NCBI GenBank assembly: GCA_027488845.1
Contig: JAIYBC010000045.1
Span: 1 to 60,987 of the forward strand
Direction of reading: 5' to 3'
DNA from: Verrucomicrobiales bacterium
GTDB lineage: Bacteria > Verrucomicrobiota > Verrucomicrobiia > Limisphaerales > UBA9464
DNA: 60,987 nt
Of the stretch, positions 44,334 to 52,719 are shown in pieces. A model generated the notes under the pieces. It was not told the origin of the DNA. It searched no databases and was given only the letters and a program-made list of their open reading frames with translations. The translations under genes and the position numbers were made by a program. Position 1 is the first letter of the stretch. The number at the start of each line of letters is the position of its first letter.

Positions 44334-45293
44334 ATGCGTCAGTTCCTATCCATCGCCTACAACACCTTCATGGAGTTGGTCCGCCAACCCATCTTCCTGT
44401 TGTTGATGACCAGCTCGTCCGGCTTCTGCGTGTTCATCGCCGCCGTGCCGTACTTCGGATTCGGCGAGGATCCGAAGCTGGTGAAGGACATGTCGCTGGC
44501 GCTGATGCTCCTTTCCGGGCTCTTCGGGGCGGTCCTCTGCGCGTCGTCCAGCGTGGCCCAGGAGATCCGGCTGGGAACCGCGCTGACCGTGCTGTCGAAG
44601 CCGGTGGGCCGGGTGACCTTCCTCCTGGGCAAGTACGTGGGTCTCGCCGCCTCGCTGGCGTTGATGACCTACGCGAACCTGGTGGCAGCGCTCCTGGCAG
44701 GCCGGATGGCCTTCGACGCCTACGGGGACACCGACGTCCGCTCGCTTGCCCTCTACGCCGGCGCGGTGCTGTTGGCCTATGCCGTGGCCGGGTTCTTCAA
44801 CTTCTTCCTGCGGCGGGGCTTCGTCTCGGACGCCGTCTTCGCCCACATCCTGTTCACCTCGCTCACGGTGATGGGCATCCACCTGTTCATCCGCGACGAA
44901 CGCTCGTTCGGCGAGGTCGCGAACGTCGACTGGCGCATGGTCCCCGCGGCCGTGCTGATCCTTTTCGCCCTGCTGATCCTCGCGGCCGCGGCGTTGGCCT
45001 GTTCGACCCGGCTCGACACCGTGCCCACGCTCGCCGTCTGCTCGGGCCTCTTCCTCGCCGGCCTGATGAGCGACTACTTCTTCAAGTCGGCCGCCGATTC
45101 CGGTGCGGTCTGGGCCCGGTTCCTCTACGCCCTCACGCCGAACTGGCAGCAGTTCTGGCTGGCCGACGCCTTGGAGGACAAGAAGTCGATCCCCTGGTCC
45201 TATGTCGCCCGCTCCGCCGGCTACATGGCCTCGTGCCTGGTGGCGGCGCTGTCCGCCGGGATCTGGCTCTTCGAAGACCGGGAGCTGAACTGA
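44334..45293 (+). CDS. ABC-2-type permease subunit
   Basis: The 319-residue protein has at least six hydrophobic helices and the ABC-2 permease pattern: an N-terminal MRQFLSIAYNTFMELVRQPIFLLL, then SSSVAQEIRLGTALTVLSKPVGR, the gate loop where such permeases read 'ExxxGT...LL.KPV'. No ATPase adjoins it; the ATPase at 51478 in the same operon is the likely partner, with the permease at 52720. First gene after the promoter. Confidence 0.8.
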   Translation: MRQFLSIAYNTFMELVRQPIFLLLMTSSSGFCVFIAAVPYFGFGEDPKLVKDMSLALMLLSGLFGAVLCASSSVAQEIRLGTALTVLSKPVGRVTFLLGKYVGLAASLALMTYANLVAALLAGRMAFDAYGDTDVRSLALYAGAVLLAYAVAGFFNFFLRRGFVSDAVFAHILFTSLTVMGIHLFIRDERSFGEVANVDWRMVPAAVLILFALLILAAAALACSTRLDTVPTLAVCSGLFLAGLMSDYFFKSAADSGAVWARFLYALTPNWQQFWLADALEDKKSIPWSYVARSAGYMASCLVAALSAGIWLFEDRELN

Positions 45294-45417
45294 TGTCCCC
45301 CTCCCCGTTCCCAACACCGGCCTTCGTCGCCGGACGAAATGCCGCGACTGGCCGGTTGCATTCCGGCCGGCCGACGCTGTTCCATTCCCGACCCGCCTTC
45401 ACCTGCTGACCGTCACG

Positions 45418-47313
45418 ATGCACCGCACCTTCCAACGCACCGGCCTGATCAACTGGATGGTCCTCCTCGCCCTGGGGGCCGGACTCGAGATCGTCTCCAG
45501 GATCACCGGCTCCGCCACCGCCGAGGTCGGCGCCGCCTTCGTCCTCGTGGGCCTGTTCACCGCGCTGGTGAGCTGGTTCCAGATGCGCCTGGAGTCGGCG
45601 GAGGAAGCCGAGAGGCTGGAGCTGGAGGATCTCGCCCGCTCCCGCAGTTCGGCCGCCCTGTTCGATTCCACCGCGGCGGAATCGTTCCCCGCCCGGAAGG
45701 CCCGTGAACAGTTCGAGAAGTGGTTCATCCCGGCCCTGACCACGATCCTCTTCGCCATCGAGGTCGCGGCGGTCCTCTACTTCTACCGGGACCTGAAGGA
45801 GAAGTCCCCGACCGCAGGCACCGCCTCGACGCTCGGCATGGCGATGTTCGCCGCCATGAGCCTGGTGACCTTCCTGATCGGAAAGTACACCTCGCGTCTC
45901 GCCCAGTTGGAAGGTGTCCGCCTGCTCCGACCCGGCGGTTCCGCCCTGATGATGGGCGCCCTGCTCGCCCTGTTGTCCGCGGCCGCCGAGGCCCTCCAGT
46001 GGTTCGGGTTCCCGGCCTACGACCTCCACGTCGCCTGGGTGCTTTCCGGCCTGTTGGCCCTGATCGCGGTCGAAACCCTGCTCGCCCTCGTCTTCGAGGC
46101 CTACCGCCCCCGCGTCCGCGGCAAGGAAGTCCGCCTCATCTACGAAAGCCGCCTCGTCGGCCTTCTCGGCCAGCCCACCGGACTCTTCGCCACCGCCGCC
46201 CAGGCGCTGGACTACCAGTTCGGGTTCCGGGTCAGCGACACGTGGTTCTACCGCTTCATCGAGGAGAAGATCGGCCGGTTCGCCCTCGTCTGGATCGGCA
46301 TCCTCGCGCTCAGCGACTGCTTCGTCTTCATCGAACCCGGCGAGCAGGGCCTGCGTGAACGCTTCGGCCGCCCGAGCGGCGAGGTCCTCGGCTCCGGCGT
46401 GGCCGTGAAGTTCCCGCGGCCGATCGACGTCGTCCACCGCTTCCCGACCTCCGAGATCCAGGGCTTCAACGTCGGCTTCGTCCCGGACGAGAAGCTCGAG
46501 GCCCAACGGACGCTCCTGTGGACCAAGCCCCACTACAAGGAGGAGTTCAACCTGCTGGTCGCCTCGCGCGAGCAGTTCGCCTCGACCAACGCCGTGGAGT
46601 CCGAGCAGTCGGTGCCGGTCAACCTCCTCACCGTCAGCATCCCGGTCCAGTTCCTCGTCCGTGACGTCAAGGCCTGGGCCTACGGCCACTCCGAACCCAA
46701 GGGCCTGCTCGAACGCATCGCCAACCGCGAGGTCGTGCGCTACATGGCCAGCGTCGACATCGAGAAGGTGATGTCCTTCGGCCGGCTCGAGGCGGCCGCC
46801 GACCTCCGCCGCAACATCCAGAAGCAGGCCGACACCGCCGGGCTCGGCGTGGAGATCGTCTTCGTCGGGCTCCAGGACATCCATCCGCCCATGGGTTCCA
46901 AGGAGAACCAGGTCGCCGCCTCCTACGAGAAGGTCATCGGCGCGGAGCAGGAGAAGGAGTCGAAGATCCTCGAGGCCGAAGGCTACGCGCTCGAGGCGGT
47001 GCCCACGGCCCTGGCCAACGCCGCGAAGACCGTCAACGAGGCGAAGTCCGTGGCCGCGCAGAAGGTCAGCGAAGCCGCCGGCCGCGCGGCCCAGTTCAAC
47101 CATCAGCTCACCGCCTACCGCACCGCACCCGGGCTCTTCACCACCCGCAACTACGTCGAGACCTTCGCCCGCGGCGCCGTCGGCAACCGCAAGCTCGTCC
47201 TGCTCCCGACCAACACCCACGACGTCATCATCCTCGACCTCTCCGACAAGATCCGACAGGACCTCCTGGACGTGAACATCGAGCCGGTCCGCCGCGACGA
47301 GCCCAAGAAGTGA
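45418..47313 (+). CDS. Large SPFH-domain membrane protein (HflK-like)
   Basis: The 631-residue protein has about seven hydrophobic segments in its first 305 residues, which ordinary HflK lacks. An SPFH (band 7) domain then begins near FIEPGEQGLRERFGRPSGE, with LGSGVAVKFPRPID and VNLLTVSIPVQFLVRD, followed by a helical region with AEGYALEAVPTALANAAKTV. SPFH proteins form large ring assemblies in membranes. The polytopic N-terminal half is the odd part. The ATG is preceded by a 124-bp gap. Confidence 0.8.
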   Translation: MHRTFQRTGLINWMVLLALGAGLEIVSRITGSATAEVGAAFVLVGLFTALVSWFQMRLESAEEAERLELEDLARSRSSAALFDSTAAESFPARKAREQFEKWFIPALTTILFAIEVAAVLYFYRDLKEKSPTAGTASTLGMAMFAAMSLVTFLIGKYTSRLAQLEGVRLLRPGGSALMMGALLALLSAAAEALQWFGFPAYDLHVAWVLSGLLALIAVETLLALVFEAYRPRVRGKEVRLIYESRLVGLLGQPTGLFATAAQALDYQFGFRVSDTWFYRFIEEKIGRFALVWIGILALSDCFVFIEPGEQGLRERFGRPSGEVLGSGVAVKFPRPIDVVHRFPTSEIQGFNVGFVPDEKLEAQRTLLWTKPHYKEEFNLLVASREQFASTNAVESEQSVPVNLLTVSIPVQFLVRDVKAWAYGHSEPKGLLERIANREVVRYMASVDIEKVMSFGRLEAAADLRRNIQKQADTAGLGVEIVFVGLQDIHPPMGSKENQVAASYEKVIGAEQEKESKILEAEGYALEAVPTALANAAKTVNEAKSVAAQKVSEAAGRAAQFNHQLTAYRTAPGLFTTRNYVETFARGAVGNRKLVLLPTNTHDVIILDLSDKIRQDLLDVNIEPVRRDEPKK

Positions 47314-47355
47314 ACCCCCTGAGGACGTTCCCAAAACCCCCTTCCCTTTCCTGAG

Positions 47356-48258
47356 ATGAAGAACCGCACCCCAACCATGGTCATCGGCGGACTCCTGCTG
47401 GTGATCTTCCTGTTCCTCCTGTTCGCGTTCCAGGTCCGCACGACGGAGATCGCCGTCGTCACGACCTTCGGCAGCATCAGCGGCGCGCCGCGCACCGAGC
47501 CCGGCCTCTACCTGCGCCTGCCCTACCCCATCCAGAACGTCTACAAGTTCGACAAGCGCCTCCAGAACTTCGAGCGCAAGTACGAGCAGAGCTTCACCCG
47601 CGACAAGAAGTCCCCGATCATCTCGGTCTTCGTCGCCTGGAAGATCGCCGACGCCGAGACCTTCCTGAAGCGCTTCAACGGCGACGTGGTCCGCGCCGAG
47701 GCCAGCCTCGAGAACGTGGTCCGCGACGCGAAGAACGCCGTGATCGGCCGCCACGACTTCTCCGAGCTCGTCGCGCCGGATCCCGCGCTGGTGAAGTTCG
47801 ACCAGATCGAGGGCGAGATGAAGGCCGCCATGTCCGAGACCGCCCTCAAGACCTACGGCATCCAGATCGAGCTGGTCGGCATCAAGCAGCTCGGGCTTCC
47901 CGAGGCGCTCACCGCGAAGGTGTTCGACCGCATGAAGACCGAGCGTGAACGCCTGGTGAAGAAGCTCACCGCCGAGGGCACCGCCGAGGCCGTCCGGATC
48001 CGTTCCGACGCCGAGCTGAAGCGGGACACCACCCTCGCCGAGGCCCGCCGCCAGGCCCTCGTCCTCCGTGGCGAGGCCGAGGCGAAGGCCACAGAGTCCT
48101 ACAAGATCCTCAACCAGGACGAGGCGCTCGCCCGGTTCCTGATCTCCCTCAACGGCCTCGAGGCGACGCTCAAGGAGAGGACCACGCTGATCCTCGACGA
48201 GAAGACCGCCCCGCTGAACCTGCTCCGGGGCGACACCGCCGGACCCGCGACCCGCTGA
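47356..48258 (+). CDS. hflC: SPFH-domain protein, HflC-like
   Basis: The 300-residue protein has one N-terminal helix (residues 8-25) and the HflC layout: a band 7 domain starting VRTTEIAVVTTFGSISGAP, LYLRLPYPIQNVYKFDKRLQ, and a long charged helix with RDTTLAEARRQALVLRGEAEAKATE. With HflK it usually forms a cage around FtsH that controls membrane proteolysis. Here it is in an operon without ftsH. Confidence 0.85.
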   Translation: MKNRTPTMVIGGLLLVIFLFLLFAFQVRTTEIAVVTTFGSISGAPRTEPGLYLRLPYPIQNVYKFDKRLQNFERKYEQSFTRDKKSPIISVFVAWKIADAETFLKRFNGDVVRAEASLENVVRDAKNAVIGRHDFSELVAPDPALVKFDQIEGEMKAAMSETALKTYGIQIELVGIKQLGLPEALTAKVFDRMKTERERLVKKLTAEGTAEAVRIRSDAELKRDTTLAEARRQALVLRGEAEAKATESYKILNQDEALARFLISLNGLEATLKERTTLILDEKTAPLNLLRGDTAGPATR

Positions 48259-48262
48259 CGCC

Positions 48263-49360
48263 ATGTCCGACGCCAAGCCCACCTCCGGCGACCTCCGCCC
48301 AGGCCGCCCCTCGATCTCCGCGGACGACGCCTCCAGCCAGGCGCTCTCCGAGGCGCTCGGCAGCAGCCTGCTGTTCGTCCGCATCCTCGGTGCCCTGCTC
48401 CTCGGCGCCTTCCTCTTCTCCTGCGTCTTCACCGTCAACCCCAACGAGGTCGCCATCGTCCTCCGCTTCGGGAAGCCGGTCGGCGAGGGACGCGGCATCA
48501 TCCGCACCAACGGCCTCCACTTCGCCCTGCCCTACCCCGTCGACGAGATCGTCCGCATCGGCGTCGGCGACTCCAAGGTGGTCCGCGCCAACAACGCCTG
48601 GTACGCCGTCGCCCCCTCCGCTGAGGCCACCGGCAACACCGCCGCCCCCAACGTCCCCCAGCTCAATCCCGCCGCCGAAGGCCACGTGATCACCGCGGAT
48701 GGCAACATCCTCCACGTCCGTGCCTCCATGCGGTACCGCATCAGCGATCCCGTCGCCTATGCGTTCCGGTTCTCGTCGGCCTCCAACATCATCGAGAACG
48801 CCCTGAACAACGCCATCCAGTGGTCCTCCGTCCGGTACAAGGCCGACGACATCATCACCGGCGACGTGGTCGGCTTCCGCGATTCCATCCGCCAGCGCGT
48901 CTCCGAGATGATCGAGAAGACGGGATTGGGCGTGACCATCGAGAACCTCGACGTCGAGCGGGCCGCGCCGGGCTTCGTGAAGGAGTACTTCGACGCCGTC
49001 ATCGCCGCCGGCCAGGACCGCAACAAGCGGATCAACGAGGCGCAGGGCGAATATGACCGAATCACCCGCGAGGCCGAGGGCGAGGCCCGTCGCGTGGTCT
49101 CCCAGGGCGAATCCGCCGCCGACCAACTCGTCCAGGGGATCGCCGCCGAGGCCCGGTTCTTCCAGGACCAGCTGGCCACCTACCGCCAGAACCCGGCCCT
49201 CTACCGGGACCGCCTCCGCGTCGAGGCCCTCACCCGGATCCTGACCAACGCCCCCGACAAGTTCTTCCTGCCCTCCCGCTCCGACGGCGACCGCCGCGAA
49301 CTCCGCATCAACCTGAACCGCGAACCGGTCACCCCCAAGAAGCCCGAACCGCCCCGCTGA
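48263..49360 (+). CDS. hflK: SPFH-domain protein, HflK-like
   Basis: The 365-residue protein has a disordered cytoplasmic start, one membrane helix (residues 37-58) and a band 7 domain: TVNPNEVAIVLRFGKPVGEG, LHFALPYPVDEIVRI and NILHVRASMRYRISDPVAYAF. Its long helix (INEAQGEYDRITREAEGEAR) and end resemble HflK. It starts four bases after the HflC stop, so the two are tightly coupled. Confidence 0.85.
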   Translation: MSDAKPTSGDLRPGRPSISADDASSQALSEALGSSLLFVRILGALLLGAFLFSCVFTVNPNEVAIVLRFGKPVGEGRGIIRTNGLHFALPYPVDEIVRIGVGDSKVVRANNAWYAVAPSAEATGNTAAPNVPQLNPAAEGHVITADGNILHVRASMRYRISDPVAYAFRFSSASNIIENALNNAIQWSSVRYKADDIITGDVVGFRDSIRQRVSEMIEKTGLGVTIENLDVERAAPGFVKEYFDAVIAAGQDRNKRINEAQGEYDRITREAEGEARRVVSQGESAADQLVQGIAAEARFFQDQLATYRQNPALYRDRLRVEALTRILTNAPDKFFLPSRSDGDRRELRINLNREPVTPKKPEPPR

Positions 49361-49390
49361 GTCCGTCCGGCCCCCTTCCCCCATTCCATC

Positions 49391-51448
49391 ATGCAAGTCA
49401 CCAGCCTCCTCAGCCTCGAAGAGGATCCGAAGAAGTCCGGCGAGTGCGCCGATTGCGGACACGACCACGGTGGACTCGACCACACCCACACGAACACCAA
49501 GCTCTCGACCACGATCGTCGGCCTGATCTTCGTGCTGAACTCGTTCGCGGTGGACGCGCTGTTCCAGGATGCGACCCGCATCGCGGCCTTCAGCGCCATG
49601 ATCGGCGCGATCATCCTCGGCGCGCCCATCATGGCCGTCGCCTTCAAGGACCTCCGGAAGGGCCTGCTCTCCATCAACGAGCTGGTCGCGCTCGGCGTCC
49701 TCGCCTGCGCCGTGTCCGGGAACTTCGGGATGAAGGGCGAGGGCTCCAGCCTCGCCGGCGGATTCCAGACCGCCGGCATCGTCGCCTTCTTCATGCTGCT
49801 CGGTGAGATCATCGAGACCCGCACCGCCGCCGGCGCCCGCGCCTCCATCCAGTCCCTCATCAAGCTCACCCCCACCAAGGCCCGCCGCCTCGCCGACGGC
49901 AAGGAGTCCGAGGTGCCCGCCAGCGAACTCCGCGTCGGCGACGTCATCCGCATCCGCCCCGGCGACAGCATCGCCGCCGACGGCGTCATCGTCTCCGGCC
50001 AGGGTTCCATCAACCAGGCCAACATCACCGGCGAGTCCCTTCCCGTGGACAAGGCCGTCGGCGAACAGGTCTTCGCCGGCACGATCAACATGAACGGCCT
50101 GCTCGAGGTGAAGGTGAGCAAGGCGGGCCAGGACACGACGCTCGGCCGGGTCCGCGACCTGATCCTCGCCGCGGAACGCACCAAGCTCCCGTTCATGCGC
50201 ATCATCGACCAGTACATGCGCTACTACACCCCGCTCGTGCTGGTGATCGCCGCGCTGGTCTGGGCCTTCACGCGGGACCTCGACCGCGTCATCACGATCC
50301 TCATCGTCGCCTGCCCCTGCGCCTTCATCCTGGCCACCCCGAGCGCGATGGTCGCCGCCCTCAGCGCCGCCGCCCGCCTCGGCATCCTCGTCAAGAACAT
50401 CGCCGACCTCGAGGCCGCCGCCCGCATCAACGCCTTCGTCTTCGACAAGACGGGCACGCTCACCACCGGCCGCCTCGCCGTCAGCCGCCTCAACCCCCTC
50501 GGCGGCGTGGCCCCCGCGGAACTCCTCCGCTCCGCCGCTTCCGCCGAACAGTTCTCCACCCACCCCACCGCCCGCGCGGTCACCGCGCTCGCCAACGAGG
50601 CCGGCGTCCCGCTCTCCGATGCCAAGGACTTCCGCGAGGTCGCCGGCAAGGGCGTCTCCGCCCTCATCGACGGCCACCGCATCCTCGTCGGCCGCGCCGC
50701 CTTCCTGAAGGACAACGGCGTCGAGGGTGACATCCTCGGTTCCGTCGACCTCGACGAAACCGCCGGGTTCAGCCTGCTCTTCATCGCCCGCGACGGCGCC
50801 TGCATCGGCTGGATCGGCCTCCAGGACCAGACCCGTCCCGAGGCCGCCGACGCCATCAAGGAACTCCAGGCCAGCGGCATCCGCCGCATCACGATGGTCA
50901 GCGGCGACCGTCGCCCGGTCGCCGAACGCGTCGCCCGCGAGATCGGCGTCCCCGAGGTCGTCGCCGAGTGCCTCCCGCAGGACAAGGTCGAGTTCGTCCG
51001 CCAGACCAAGGCCAAGGGCTACCGCGTCGCCGTGATCGGCGACGGCGTCAACGACGCCCCCGCGCTGGCCTCCGGTGACATCAGCATCGCCATGGGTGCC
51101 GCCGGCAGCGAGGTGGCCATCAACTCGGCGACCATCGCCCTGATGAACAGCAACCTCCGCCGACTGCCGTTCCTGATCCGCCTCAGCCGGATGGCCCGCA
51201 CCGTGATCAACCAGAACTTCCTGTTCGGCATGTTCTTCATCGTCGGCGGCCTGGCCGCGGCCTCCTTCGGCTACCTCAACCCGATCGTCGCCGCGATCCT
51301 GCACAACGTCGGTTCGCTCTTCGTCGTCTTCAACAGCGCCCGCCTGGTCCGCCAGGGCGAGGAACTCGAGCCGTTCCAGAAGCCGGAGTCGTCCTCTTCC
51401 ACGTCCGGCGCGGCAACCGCCCATGCCCCCGTCCCCGTGACGGCCTGA
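49391..51448 (+). CDS. Heavy-metal P-type ATPase (P1B, CPC type)
   Basis: The 685-residue pump has the TGES motif at 213-216, the metal-site CPC at 308-310 (ACPCAFILATPSA), phosphorylation Asp352 in DKTGT, and GDGVNDAPAL in the hinge. Near its end, HNVGSLFVVFNSARL resembles the zinc/cadmium group. The N-terminus lacks a ferredoxin-like metal domain and instead carries Cys19-x-x-Cys22 followed by His24, His26, His31 and His33. It likely exports Zn, Cd or Cu across the inner membrane. Confidence 0.9.
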   Translation: MQVTSLLSLEEDPKKSGECADCGHDHGGLDHTHTNTKLSTTIVGLIFVLNSFAVDALFQDATRIAAFSAMIGAIILGAPIMAVAFKDLRKGLLSINELVALGVLACAVSGNFGMKGEGSSLAGGFQTAGIVAFFMLLGEIIETRTAAGARASIQSLIKLTPTKARRLADGKESEVPASELRVGDVIRIRPGDSIAADGVIVSGQGSINQANITGESLPVDKAVGEQVFAGTINMNGLLEVKVSKAGQDTTLGRVRDLILAAERTKLPFMRIIDQYMRYYTPLVLVIAALVWAFTRDLDRVITILIVACPCAFILATPSAMVAALSAAARLGILVKNIADLEAAARINAFVFDKTGTLTTGRLAVSRLNPLGGVAPAELLRSAASAEQFSTHPTARAVTALANEAGVPLSDAKDFREVAGKGVSALIDGHRILVGRAAFLKDNGVEGDILGSVDLDETAGFSLLFIARDGACIGWIGLQDQTRPEAADAIKELQASGIRRITMVSGDRRPVAERVAREIGVPEVVAECLPQDKVEFVRQTKAKGYRVAVIGDGVNDAPALASGDISIAMGAAGSEVAINSATIALMNSNLRRLPFLIRLSRMARTVINQNFLFGMFFIVGGLAAASFGYLNPIVAAILHNVGSLFVVFNSARLVRQGEELEPFQKPESSSSTSGAATAHAPVPVTA

Positions 51449-51477
51449 ACCTTCCGTTCCGAACTGGAATCCCGAAC

Positions 51478-52713
51478 ATGTCCGACAACACGAATCCCGC
51501 GGAGGTCGTCGTCCGGGCCACCGGCCTCACCAAGGTGTTCAAGGACTTCTGGGGCCGTCCCAAGGCCCGCGCCGTCGACAACGTGGACTTCGAGATCCGC
51601 CGCGGCGAGGTGTTCGGCCTGCTCGGGCCCAACGGCTCCGGCAAGTCGACGACGATCAAGATGATCCTCGGCCTGCTTTACCCGACCAAGGGCCACATCT
51701 CCGTCTTCGGCCAGTCCCCGCGCGACGTCTCGACCAAGGCGCGCATCGGCTTCCTCCCGGAGGAAAGCTACCTGTACCGCTTCCTCACCCCGGGCGAGAC
51801 CCTCGAGTTCTTCGGAAGCCTGTTCAAACTCGACGCCGCCGAGCGCCGTCGGAGGGCCGAGCAGCTCATCGAGATGGTCGGACTCAACCAGGCCCGCACC
51901 CGCACCGTCGGCGAGTTCTCCAAGGGCATGCAGCGCCGCATCGGCATCGCCCAGGCGCTCATCAACGACCCCGACCTCGTCATCCTCGACGAACCCACCG
52001 CCGGCCTCGACCCGCTCGGCTGCCGCGAGGTCAAGGACCTCATCCTCGCCCTCGCCCGCCGCGGCAAGACGGTCATCCTCTCCAGCCACCTGCTGAGCGA
52101 CGTCGAGGACGTCTGCGACCGCGCCGTCATCTACTATGGCGGCCGCATCCAGGCCCAGGGCCCGTTGTCGGAACTGCTCGCCCGTCCCGATTCCGTCCGC
52201 TTCACCAGCCCCGTGCTCTCCCGCGAGACGACCGAGAAGATCCTCGAGATCATCCGCGCCGAGGTCGGCGACAAGGTCCGCCTCGAGAATCCCACCCAGA
52301 ACCTCGAGTCCTACTTCCTCGGCGTCGTCGAGGCGGCCCGGAAGCGTGCCGAGACAAGCGGCGCCACCAGCGGCAACCGCGTGGCCGAATACCTCCGGGG
52401 CGGCGCGGAACCCGCCCAGGGCCAGACCGACTCGGTCCTCGACCGCCTGTCCCGTCCCGCCGCCGAACCCGAGCCGGTCGTCACCCGCGTCGCACCCACC
52501 CAGGAAGCCGCCTCCGAGTCGGTCCTCGCCTCGCTCCTCAAGTCGGATCCCGCGCCCCAACCCGGAGCCGGATCCGATTCCGCGCCGAAGTCCCCGTCCG
52601 CCCCGGCGTCCGTCAGCCCGGCGTCCGCCGCCGATCCGAAGAAGGAAGCCGCTCCGGTCGACCTGAGCCGGGCGAACGAGAAGCTGTCCGGCCTGCTCGG
52701 CGGAAAGAAGTGA
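51478..52713 (+). CDS. ABC transporter ATPase with long disordered tail
   Basis: Residues 1-~290 form an ABC-2-type ATPase: Walker A GPNGSGKST at 50-58, signature FSKGMQRRIGIAQAL, Walker B LVILDEPTAGLD, and the downstream SSHLLSDVEDVCDRA. The last ~120 residues are Pro/Ala/Ser-rich and carry three similar hydrophobic motifs (SVLDRLSRP, SVLASLLKSD, EKLSGLLGGKK). It should energise the permeases at 44334 and 52720. Confidence 0.9.
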   Translation: MSDNTNPAEVVVRATGLTKVFKDFWGRPKARAVDNVDFEIRRGEVFGLLGPNGSGKSTTIKMILGLLYPTKGHISVFGQSPRDVSTKARIGFLPEESYLYRFLTPGETLEFFGSLFKLDAAERRRRAEQLIEMVGLNQARTRTVGEFSKGMQRRIGIAQALINDPDLVILDEPTAGLDPLGCREVKDLILALARRGKTVILSSHLLSDVEDVCDRAVIYYGGRIQAQGPLSELLARPDSVRFTSPVLSRETTEKILEIIRAEVGDKVRLENPTQNLESYFLGVVEAARKRAETSGATSGNRVAEYLRGGAEPAQGQTDSVLDRLSRPAAEPEPVVTRVAPTQEAASESVLASLLKSDPAPQPGAGSDSAPKSPSAPASVSPASAADPKKEAAPVDLSRANEKLSGLLGGKK

Positions 52714-52719
52714 CCGTTC

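Noticed and set aside
45133-48510. Very long open frame (1125 codons) on the reverse strand
   Set aside because: It opposes the SPFH genes, consists of repetitive Glu/Asp/Gly/Leu/Arg codons produced by high GC, and has no recognisable domain. The same holds for reverse frames over 48170-51424, 51271-54069 and 3003-5093.
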